Assembly: GCA_043758125.1 (NCBI GenBank)
Contig: JAYVOC010000062.1
Location: 1-13,816, forward strand
DNA: 13,816 bases
Reading direction: 5' to 3'
From: JANXSD01 sp043758125
Lineage (GTDB): Bacteria; Bacteroidota; Bacteroidia; AKYH767-A; OLB10
A program made the translations under genes and the position numbers. Of the stretch, positions 8,568 to 13,816 are shown one piece after another (the stretch's first letter is position 1; every line of letters begins with the position of its first letter). Under the pieces are notes generated by a model. That model saw only the letters and a program-made list of their open reading frames with translations, searched no databases and was not told where the DNA came from.

Positions 8568-9074
8568 TTAATGAGACTCGATAAAAGAGTAATAGTGGTT
8601 GCTTACTTCATCATGAAATCCCCAGCCAATACCATCGGTTTCGGTTACTATTTTTAAACATCGCTGCTTAAATACGGTTTCTAAATTATGTTTTTGGATA
8701 AACAAACAAGCGTCATAAAACATACCAGCAATACTATTGTAAAAGGGTTCGTCAATATCGCCAAAAGCATTTGTGTAATTCACACCACATTCTACATAAA
8801 ACAGCATTACATCAATAATATCCTTCTCACCAGGCGACAGTTTCTTAAATCCAGTAATAGCTTTACGAGCCTCCCTTAACTTTAAATCGTAATTTATATC
8901 AGGGCAAATACATTTACCGATAATTTTCTTAGCTTCATCTTTAGCCTTTGTACTATTGGGATTAATAGAAAATTCATAGTAAGTTTTTACATCTTTGAAT
9001 TTCGTGTTTAACTCAATAATCTGAGCTATTAGCTGTTCTTTACTAAACTGCTGCAAGTATTTTTTTAACGACAT
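8568..9074 (-). CDS. DUF6155-like protein
   Basis: A 168-residue, predicted all-helical cytoplasmic protein of unknown function. The opening LKKYLQQFSKEQLIAQIIEL, followed by YYEFSINPNSTKAKDEAKKII, resembles the DUF6155 family of Bacteroidota, recognised from memory rather than by search. No catalytic motif is apparent; the C-terminus has a conserved-looking GIGWGFHDEV. There is no signal peptide or membrane segment. It starts 17 bases after the upstream gene (9092-9649) on the same strand, and a terminator lies about 80 bases after its stop, so it is probably last in an operon that begins with the hsdS fragment. It appears distantly related to its upstream neighbour (see findings). Confidence 0.65.
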   Translation of the reverse strand: MSLKKYLQQFSKEQLIAQIIELNTKFKDVKTYYEFSINPNSTKAKDEAKKIIGKCICPDINYDLKLREARKAITGFKKLSPGEKDIIDVMLFYVECGVNYTNAFGDIDEPFYNSIAGMFYDACLFIQKHNLETVFKQRCLKIVTETDGIGWGFHDEVSNHYYSFIESH

Positions 9075-9091
9075 TGTTTTGTATTACTAAA

Positions 9092-9649
9092 CTAAATATA
9101 TTGCGGTAAATTATAAATAAAATCCTTGTGGTTTGAACAACTATGAAGTATTGTTAAATACAAATTAATTTTATCGGTATATTCTATTTTATAATCAGGA
9201 TGCAACTTTGTTGTAACAAGTGTAATTACTTTTTTTAAAATAATAGCTACTTTATAATCGTAAGCGGTAAAGCAGGTGCCAAGCGAGCCACTTGGGGTAT
9301 CATTAAATGGTATTTCTAGTAGCAACATTAACAAATCAACTTCGCCTTTTTTGTTTTTACATAATTTAGCATATTCGCCAACTCTTTTATTACAGGCTGT
9401 AAGCATATTTGCCAATTTCAATTCAGGCGAAAAGCCTTTGTAATTTTTTCGCATAAGTTGGTTTATATCTGTTTCTGCAGATTCAAACAAATCGGTTTCT
9501 GTTTGTTGCTTATCCAAATAAGTTAATCGTAAAAAGGCATTAAACTCTTTGTGCTTAGAAGCCGCTTTTAACACAAGTTTTTCCAATTCGCTTTTGGGTA
9601 GCAATTTTATTTTTTCATTTAACAGCTTATTTGAAGTATCGGATAGCAT
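9092..9649 (-). CDS. Hypothetical all-helical protein, probable distant paralogue of the DUF6155-like neighbour
   Basis: A 185-residue protein that I do not recognise as a named family. It is predicted helical and soluble, with no signal peptide. Its N-terminus (LPKSELEKLVLKAASKHKEF) has the same pattern as the start of the DUF6155-like protein downstream. The middle (GEVDLLMLLLEIPFND, then AYDYKVAIILKK) can be laid over IIDVMLFYVECGVN and MFYDACLFIQK of that protein without large gaps. The C-terminal HSCSNHKDFIYNLPQYI has no motif I can assign. It lies between the hsdS fragment (30 bases upstream) and the DUF6155-like gene (17 bases downstream), all on the minus strand, so the three are probably one transcript. 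A link to restriction-modification is only suggested by position. Confidence 0.6.
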   Translation of the reverse strand: MLSDTSNKLLNEKIKLLPKSELEKLVLKAASKHKEFNAFLRLTYLDKQQTETDLFESAETDINQLMRKNYKGFSPELKLANMLTACNKRVGEYAKLCKNKKGEVDLLMLLLEIPFNDTPSGSLGTCFTAYDYKVAIILKKVITLVTTKLHPDYKIEYTDKINLYLTILHSCSNHKDFIYNLPQYI

Positions 9650-10363
9650 ATTATAATTTTTAAATATTTTCTATTTTATTTACACCACAACTGGTTCTTT
9701 CCTCAACGCCTCTCTCAAAACCTGTTGCAATAGTTTTTCGTTTTGTGATGCACTTTGTTTGATGCTTGCTTCTAACTCATTGCAATATTGCATAATTTCA
9801 TCTAATTTTTGAACAATGCGGTTTTGTTCGGATAATGGGGGAAGGGGAATTAACAGGTTTCTCATATGCTCTCGAGTAATATTTTTCATTGATGGACTTG
9901 AACCTGTTCCCATTAAAGCGTAATAATCTCTTGCATACTTTGTGTTGTTATTGCACAAATGAACATAATCAGTTGATACAAAATTTGAGAACTTGAATCT
10001 GATTGTTTTGTCACTCAATAGAAGTTTCTTAGTAATGCTTTTTACAACAACACTTTTGCCAACTAATTCAGAAGTGTTTGCTCTTGAAATTAAAAAATCA
10101 CCGATGTTGATTTTTGCCGAAATATCATCAGGTTGGTTTTTTGAATAGACTTTATTTTTATCTTCTAAAAATACATCCCAAGAAACTGCACTAACTTTTA
10201 TTACTCCCCATTCGCCATTTGATACAGGAATTTCTTCACACTTAAAACTGCTTCCTGCTTCTGAATACAAAGACAATTCCCCCAATCTACACCACACCCA
10301 GTTTTCAGGAATTTCAAAAGGAATTTCTTGGGGTTTTATGGGTGGTAATTCTTTTTCCTTTTT

Positions 10364-10394
10364 GGGACGGGCTAAAGCCGCAACCCTATTCAGG
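10364..10394. repeat. REP-like palindromic repeat, copy 1
   Basis: Core GGCTAAAGCC at 10370-10379, flanked by GGG (10364-10366) and CCC (10384-10386). Bases 10369-10392 match copy 3 (10480-10503) at 22 of 24 positions. It lies inside the hsdS reading frame and is read there as LNRVAALARP. Confidence 0.7.
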
Positions 10395-10438
10395 CGTTCC
10401 GCCTTTATTTTTGCTAATAATTGTTGCCCTGTTTCTAT

Positions 10439-10452
10439 TTGGCTAAAGCCAA
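10439..10452. repeat. GGCTAAAGCC palindrome, copy 2
   Basis: TTGGCTAAAGCCAA forms a six-base stem around AA. It shares only the core with copies 1 and 3 and is read in a different frame (IGFSQ) in hsdS. Confidence 0.6.
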
Positions 10453-10471
10453 TGGGGTGGTTATTGTTTTT

Positions 10472-10500
10472 ATAGGAATGGGCTAAAGCCGCATTCCTAT
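10472..10500. repeat. REP-like palindromic repeat, copy 3
   Basis: ATAGGAATG (10472-10480) pairs perfectly with CATTCCTAT (10492-10500) around the core GGCTAAAGCC plus one unpaired G. Compared with copy 1, the outer stem differs by a matched change (GGA/TCC against GGG/CCC), which suggests the folded form matters. It lies at the point where hsdS homology fades, about 110 bases before the rep start codon. Confidence 0.7.
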
Positions 10501-10607
10501 TCAATAAATTATTATTATCATTTAATACATTAGTACAAAACGGGACAAATCCGTACACGTTAACAGAAAAAAAGCGTTTTGCAATTGTAAACGGTGAAGG
10601 TTCCGAT

Positions 10608-11552
10608 TTGTCAAATAAAACACAAACAAGCCGTAGAGCAAAGAAAAAGCAGATTTCACAAGTATTAGCCATTACATTGGCAGGAATTGCAGAAAAGAAG
10701 GGAAATAAGGATTTAGCGCGCACCTTTTGGAATACTTATCACTGCGTTGAAAAAATTTACACCGCAAACGGACGTTTGTTCGGCAAATATTGTGGTAACC
10801 GTTGTTGTACTGTTTGCTTAGGTATTCGTAAGGCAGAAATGATTCGTAAGTACTTACCTGAGTTGAATAAGTGGTCGGATGTTCATTTTATAACTCTTAC
10901 TGCAAAGTCTGTCCCTGCTTCCCGTTTACATGCCTTTATTGAAAATTTACTTTATGGATTTAATAAAATCATTGCAAAGTATAAAAAACGCGCACAGCGT
11001 GGGAAAGGAAAAAAGCTGATAGGTGTTCGCTTACTGGAAAGCAATTTTAATCCACAGAAAAAAACATATAATCCCCACCTCCACATTTTAGTTCCTGACC
11101 GTGAGACGGCTGATATATTGATTCGAGAGTGGCTCTCTACACCTATAAGGAAAAAACTCATAGATATACGCGCTCAGGATATAAGAAGAGTTTCAGATAA
11201 CGAGAAAGTTCTGATTGAGGTAATTAAGTATGGAAGTAAAATATTTACTGACCCTGATATGAAAAAAACTAAGAAAGGGGAACGTAAGCACATGATTTAT
11301 GCAAGAGCACTTTATAACATTGTGGAGGCTATGCAAGGTATTCGTTTATTTGAAAGATTTGGGTTTAATCTACCGAAGGAAAATCGACCTATTAAGCAGG
11401 CAACTCTGCTAAATGACTTTAATGAATATCTCTATAATTCATCACGAATTGACTGGATTGATACTAATTCGAATCAATCTCTTTCTAACTATGTTCCAAC
11501 TCTGGAATTAGAGTACTTATTGAAAAAATTTATTGATTCTGAAATTAGTTGA
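10608..11552 (+). CDS. rep: Rolling-circle replication initiator (HUH endonuclease, Rep_1-like)
   Basis: A 314-residue (from the TTG) Rep protein of the single-tyrosine HUH type used by small rolling-circle plasmids: it nicks one strand at the double-strand origin and stays bound through a tyrosine. Motifs appear in the expected order: a cysteine cluster (Cys46, then CGNRCCTVC at 62-70) as in Rep_1 zinc sites, motif 1 FITLT (94-98), motif 2 PHLHI with the metal ligands His157 and His159, and motif 3 EVIKYGSK with the likely catalytic Tyr208. The start is uncertain: TTG at 10608 is the first usable codon seen, but the frame stays open back to 10476, into the palindromic repeat, so the original 5' end may have been lost in integration. 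No mobilisation gene or clear origin was found. The toxin-antitoxin-chaperone operon follows 140 bases downstream, an arrangement fitting a plasmid with an addiction module. Confidence 0.8.
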   Translation: MSNKTQTSRRAKKKQISQVLAITLAGIAEKKGNKDLARTFWNTYHCVEKIYTANGRLFGKYCGNRCCTVCLGIRKAEMIRKYLPELNKWSDVHFITLTAKSVPASRLHAFIENLLYGFNKIIAKYKKRAQRGKGKKLIGVRLLESNFNPQKKTYNPHLHILVPDRETADILIREWLSTPIRKKLIDIRAQDIRRVSDNEKVLIEVIKYGSKIFTDPDMKKTKKGERKHMIYARALYNIVEAMQGIRLFERFGFNLPKENRPIKQATLLNDFNEYLYNSSRIDWIDTNSNQSLSNYVPTLELEYLLKKFIDSEIS

Positions 11553-11604
11553 GAAGTCAAACTGTTTAAGTTCAGTGGTTTATAATTTGTTTAATGATAA
11601 ATAC

Positions 11605-11633
11605 ACTTATAAGTATATTTTTTACTATATTTG
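11605..11633 (+). promoter_or_regulatory. Promoter and likely operator of the toxin-antitoxin-chaperone operon
   Basis: TATATTTG at 11626-11633 is a perfect TAnnTTTG (-7) box of the Bacteroidota kind. Twelve bases upstream lies the perfect palindrome ACTTATAAGT (11605-11614), where a -33 element would sit; no clear TTTG is present at that spacing. A palindrome overlapping the promoter is where the XRE antitoxin of such an operon would bind to repress its own transcription. The sites are seen; binding is inferred. Confidence 0.55.
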
Positions 11634-11653
11634 CATTAACATACCACGCAAAT

Positions 11654-11716
11654 ATGAAAGAAAGAACTGTGAACTCTCAAAAACGAATTAAGTGGATTTC
11701 AAATTTATTCATGTAA
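11654..11716 (+). CDS. Possible 20-codon upstream ORF overlapping the toxin start
   Basis: This ATG is the first start codon after the predicted promoter (about 20 bases past the -7 box). It encodes 20 residues (MKERTVNSQKRIKWISNLFM) and ends 25 bases inside the toxin gene in another frame. It could be chance, or a leader that throttles or couples translation of the toxin, which itself begins with GTG. Protein-level relevance is unknown. Confidence 0.25.
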   Translation: MKERTVNSQKRIKWISNLFM

Positions 11717-12165
11717 AAGAAGCGGGAAAAAATGGTGCAAACATTTACGCAATTGTTCCTAAGGGTCAAACAATATCTTCTTTTCAAGCTTTTTTACAAA
11801 AGCATGTCCCAACGTATATTGAAGAATTGCGAGAAATAAATACTACAATATCAAGTTATGCCAAGTATGGAGCCCGAGAATATTTTTTTCAGAAAAAGCA
11901 TGAAGGTAAGCATGGAGATGGTATATGTGCAATTTTTGATGAAAAGGAAACTCACTTGCGATTATATTGTATAAGACATTCAGAGAATATTCTTATCCTT
12001 GGTGGAGGTGGAGTTAAACCTAAAAATATAAGGGCTTGGCAAGAATGTCCGATACTTAGTAAGGAAGTTAATTTCTTGATAAAAGTTGCAAAAGATTTTA
12101 GAAAGCAATTAAAAAAGGGAATTATAGTTATTGAAGATAATAAAATTATAGATAATAGAAAATGA
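11692..12165 (+). CDS. Toxin candidate of a TAC module (RelE/HigB-like)
   Basis: A 157-residue protein, first gene of the three-gene operon. The middle and C-terminal part (about 61-140: AREYFFQKKHEGKHGDGICA, then LRLYCIRHSENILILGGGGVK, IRAWQECP) resembles the RelE/HigB (Gp49-like) beta-sheet core, where toxins of this fold cut mRNA on the ribosome. The similarity is by pattern only; catalytic residues cannot be assigned with certainty, and the protein is 40-60 residues longer than a typical RelE because of an N-terminal extension. The start is the GTG at 11692: the codon just before it in frame is a stop, so nothing further upstream is possible. Its stop overlaps the antitoxin start by four bases (ATGA), a coupling typical of toxin-first (higBA-type) pairs. 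Function as toxin is inferred from fold pattern plus operon. Confidence 0.65.
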   Translation: MDFKFIHVKEAGKNGANIYAIVPKGQTISSFQAFLQKHVPTYIEELREINTTISSYAKYGAREYFFQKKHEGKHGDGICAIFDEKETHLRLYCIRHSENILILGGGGVKPKNIRAWQECPILSKEVNFLIKVAKDFRKQLKKGIIVIEDNKIIDNRK

Positions 12166-12620
12166 AAAATTCTGAAGACCTTAAAGCTTTGCTTGATGAA
12201 TTAGAATCAGGAATCGATAAGTGTAAAAAGAAAAAGATTGAGGAGAAAATGCTAATTGCCAGTAGACTTGATGATATCAGGAAGAGCCGAGGATTGAGTA
12301 CTAAAAGGGAATTTTCAAATTTTTTCAATAAGCGTCCCTCTGAAATTCAAAAGTGGTTAGGTGGAAAACATAACTTTACGATTGATACTCTAATTGAAAT
12401 TGCGGAAAAACTCTCTATTGACTATAAAGAATTTCTTTTTGAAAAGGGTATATACACACGGTTGCAAAATAATATGAATTGTACAGTGTATATGTCAATT
12501 CCAATTCAGTTAAATCAACCCATAATGGGAGAAAAATATTCTACTTCATTCCCAAATATGCAAATTTTAACAAAAACGAGGAGCATAAAAGATAAACTTC
12601 AACTAGAACTTAAGCAATAA
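12162..12620 (+). CDS. XRE-family antitoxin with C-terminal extension
   Basis: A 152-residue HigA-like DNA-binding protein. A charged N-terminal helix (1-28) precedes an XRE/Cro-type helix-turn-helix at about 29-94 (MLIASRLDDIRKSRGLSTKREF, then PSEIQKWLGGKHNFTIDTLIEIAEKL). Residues 95-152 form an extension with little charge at first (NNMNCTVYMSIPIQLNQPIM), then polar. In characterised TAC systems a short C-terminal chaperone-addiction domain on the antitoxin is what the SecB-like chaperone recognises; this extension is in the right place to be one. The gene overlaps the toxin gene by four bases and precedes the chaperone gene by six. It is expected to bind the toxin and to repress the operon through the palindrome at 11605-11614. 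Confidence 0.75.
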   Translation: MKNSEDLKALLDELESGIDKCKKKKIEEKMLIASRLDDIRKSRGLSTKREFSNFFNKRPSEIQKWLGGKHNFTIDTLIEIAEKLSIDYKEFLFEKGIYTRLQNNMNCTVYMSIPIQLNQPIMGEKYSTSFPNMQILTKTRSIKDKLQLELKQ

Positions 12621-12626
12621 TTTTTA

Positions 12627-13082
12627 ATGAAAAAGAGTAAAGCGAAAGATAATCAAAAAGTTGGCATTTTATATAAAGGAATAGAACTCCTTAATAGTAA
12701 CATGATTTATTATCCTGAAACGATTGACGGTTCAACTAATTTGGGATATAACATAAATGTTGAGGCAAATATAAATCCTGAATTGAAAATTATTTTTCTT
12801 GAATCAAGAGTTGAAATTTTTATTGAGCCAACAAAAATAAAATTAGCTGAAATTGAAGTCAGAAATATATTTGAAATTTCTAACTTTAATGAAGTTGTGA
12901 CAATTCAAGAAGAAATTTTTGAAATAAATGAACAAATTTTAAAAACTCTACAAATAATTTCAATTGGTACTACGAGGGGAATAATGTATTCCAATTTTAA
13001 AGGAACTTTTTTACACGGAGCTATTTTGCCATTACTTGACCCACAAACTTTTGATATAAAGCAAATTAAAAATGATCATTAA
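12627..13082 (+). CDS. SecB-like chaperone of a TAC module
   Basis: A 151-residue soluble protein with the layout of SecB: beta-strands (YNINVEANINPELKIIFLES, VEIFIEPTKIKLAEIEVRNIFEI) followed by a helix and the block FKGTFLHGAILPLLDPQTFD (124-143). That block matches the SecB signature of GTF, then L-x-P and a closing F-D (E. coli SecB has RGTFPQLNLAPVNFD). SecB normally holds unfolded export clients as a tetramer. A SecB homologue as the third gene after a toxin-antitoxin pair, six bases behind the antitoxin, is the hallmark of TAC systems such as Mycobacterium tuberculosis HigB1-HigA1-Rv1957. It is therefore expected to protect the antitoxin from aggregation and proteolysis rather than serve general export, although the latter is not excluded. 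The terminator at 13192-13214 follows. Confidence 0.75.
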   Translation: MKKSKAKDNQKVGILYKGIELLNSNMIYYPETIDGSTNLGYNINVEANINPELKIIFLESRVEIFIEPTKIKLAEIEVRNIFEISNFNEVVTIQEEIFEINEQILKTLQIISIGTTRGIMYSNFKGTFLHGAILPLLDPQTFDIKQIKNDH

Positions 13083-13191
13083 TCTTTTCCCTTTTTTCAG
13101 CAATTTTTAAATAATTCTACCAATTATTATTTCTCATAAAAAATAGTTTTACAAAACTACCCAATAAAACGGGTGGCAATTCCCTTCTCTT

Positions 13192-13214
13192 AAGCCGAAC
13201 TTGTTTCGGCTTTT
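13192..13214 (+). terminator. Intrinsic terminator of the TAC operon
   Basis: AAGCCGAA (13192-13199) pairs with TTCGGCTT (13205-13212) around a five-base loop and is followed by a T-rich run (TTTGTATTTTTA). It lies 110 bases after the chaperone stop and 14 bases before the ATG of the SRAP gene. Confidence 0.65.
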
Positions 13215-13227
13215 GTATTTTTACCCT

Positions 13228-13816
13228 ATGTGCTACAACTACAATATAAAGTTTGATATGGGTGTAGACCCAAGTCAAAAATTGTCTGAACGCTACAAGG
13301 CAACTATTAATCCTTCGTTATTCGAGAAGGTTGCCCTTCCTGTACATCATGTTATGGGATTCAGTCACCCAAATATGCCAATCATTACAGCAGAGCAACC
13401 CGATCAAATACAACCACTAGTTTGGGGGTTAATTCCATTCTTTGTAAAAGATCAACTAGGAGCAGTTAAAGCTGGAACTCCACTTTAAATTGTCGTTCTG
13501 AAAGTATGTACGACAAGCCCTCGTTTAAACAATCATCTGTAAATGGTAAACGTTGTTTAATTCCTGCTACGGGGTTTTTGAATATTACACGCTAACAGAA
13601 AAACAAAAGTTTCCTTTTTATTTTGAGCGAAAAGATCAAGACGTATTTTCTTTTTGCTTTTTCCTCCGTAGTGTTCAAATATAATTATATGGGTTTGCGC
13701 GCCTTTTACTAATTATTTCACTATCAACCGACTAAAAAACAAAACAACCTTTTAGCAAACATAAAGCATTGATTATACGGCATTCTATTTTTCTTGTGAA
13801 AAGTTACCCCCCCTGT
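13228..13816 (+). pseudogene. SRAP (YedK/HMCES-like) protein, frameshifted and cut by window end
   Basis: SRAP proteins cap abasic sites in single-stranded DNA through Cys2, exposed after Met removal. The ATG at 13228 gives MCYN, the invariant start, so the frame upstream of it is not coding. The first segment reads normally (PVHHVMGFSHPNMPIIT, PLVWGLIPFFVKD). Then the frame breaks. At about 13472-13480 one base is missing and the protein continues one frame over (STLNCRSESMYDKPSF, RCLIPATGF). At about 13575-13579 a T is missing from a T run and it continues again (EYYTLTEKQKFPFYFERKDQ). Around 13630-13740 the match is lost, and a last piece (NNLLANIKH at 13743-13769) resembles the segment with the active-site histidine. 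All clear breaks are single-base losses, two of them next to homopolymers, and they crowd toward the window end. Sequencing or assembly error at a contig end is therefore as likely as real decay. Confidence 0.75.

Larger units (their letters stand above)
9680..10607 (-). pseudogene. hsdS: Type I restriction-modification specificity subunit, 5'-truncated
   Basis: HsdS tells a type I restriction-modification complex which DNA sequence to bind, normally with two target-recognition domains (TRDs), each followed by a conserved helix. Here only the second half is present. The central spacer begins at about 10437 (ETGQQLLAKIKAE, KEKELPPIKPQEIP), the TRD2 start IPENWVWCRLGEL lies at about 10275-10316, then TRD2, then the conserved end IPLPPLSEQNRIVQKLDEI with a helical tail (EKLLQQVLREAL). 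TRD1 and the true start are missing. The frame stays open to 10723, but the sequence beyond about 10504 has no HsdS character, and from 10608 it is antisense to the rep gene. The spacer is disturbed by in-frame palindromic repeats (NRVAALARP and NRNAALAHS). No hsdM or hsdR is in the window. A functional half-size HsdS is possible but less likely. The right boundary given is where rep begins; the real break may be anywhere from 10437 to 10607. Confidence 0.75.

Noticed and set aside
10364..10500. CRISPR array
   Set aside because: The three repeats are palindromic, unevenly spaced (71 and 40 bases) and lie in coding sequence; only two copies are close matches and no cas gene is near.
10608..10723. 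N-terminal 39 residues of the long minus-strand frame that ends at 9680
   Set aside because: They are antisense to the well-supported rep gene, have no HsdS character and are odd in composition (FFSAIP, ICFFFALRLV); treated as a shadow.
12146..12328. Minus-strand frame across the toxin-antitoxin overlap
   Set aside because: Antisense shadow of the antitoxin gene; the hydrophobic, serine/leucine-rich translation is typical of reversed lysine-rich coding.
13201..13227. Upstream extension of the SRAP frame from 13201
   Set aside because: SRAP proteins must begin with Met-Cys; the ATG at 13228 gives MCYN, and 13192-13214 is a terminator hairpin.

Overview
The window reads as an AT-rich Bacteroidota chromosome (Cytophagales/Chitinophagales/Flavobacteriia-like). 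Three things point there. A secreted protease ends in a type IX secretion (T9SS) sorting domain. Promoter-like sites match the Bacteroidota pattern (TTTG near -33, TAnnTTTG near -7) rather than sigma-70 boxes, and starts lack obvious Shine-Dalgarno sequences. Several genes (helix-hairpin-helix outer-membrane protein, short GIY-YIG protein, DUF6155-like proteins) are typical of this phylum.

Left part (1-7933) looks like ordinary chromosome. It holds the end of an outer-membrane beta-barrel gene (1-357), a helix-hairpin-helix envelope protein (362-2416), and a secreted subtilisin-like protease with its own promoter candidate (2520-5369). A strong bidirectional terminator (5380-5423) follows. 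Two genes then converge from the minus strand: a RetSat/CrtI-like FAD oxidoreductase (6251-7933), followed 52 bases downstream by a lipoprotein that fuses a rhodanese to a thioredoxin (5479-6198).

From about 8160 to the end the window looks accessory. A small GIY-YIG gene (8169-8453) starts right after a terminator hairpin and a short tRNA-3'-end-like sequence. Next, all on the minus strand, come two small all-helical proteins that look like distant paralogues (8568-9074 and 9092-9649, the first DUF6155-like) and the 3' part of a type I restriction specificity gene, hsdS (9680 to about 10607). The hsdS part has lost its first target-recognition domain and carries GGCTAAAGCC palindromes inside its reading frame. 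Butted against it head to head is a rolling-circle HUH replication protein gene (10608-11552).

Downstream of rep lies the most interesting unit, a three-gene operon (11692-13082). It comprises a RelE/HigB-like toxin candidate, an XRE-type antitoxin overlapping it by four bases, and six bases later a SecB-like chaperone. This is the layout of a toxin-antitoxin-chaperone (TAC) system, in which the chaperone is needed to fold or protect the antitoxin through a C-terminal extension; the antitoxin here has such an extension. A TAnnTTTG box with an overlapping palindrome precedes it, and the first start codon on the predicted transcript belongs to a 20-codon ORF that overlaps the toxin start. A terminator hairpin (13192-13214) closes the operon. 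The simplest reading is that a rolling-circle element (rep plus an addiction module) integrated in or next to an hsdS locus.

The last 590 bases encode an SRAP (YedK/HMCES) protein broken by several single-base frameshifts. These are either real decay or poor sequence quality at a contig end.
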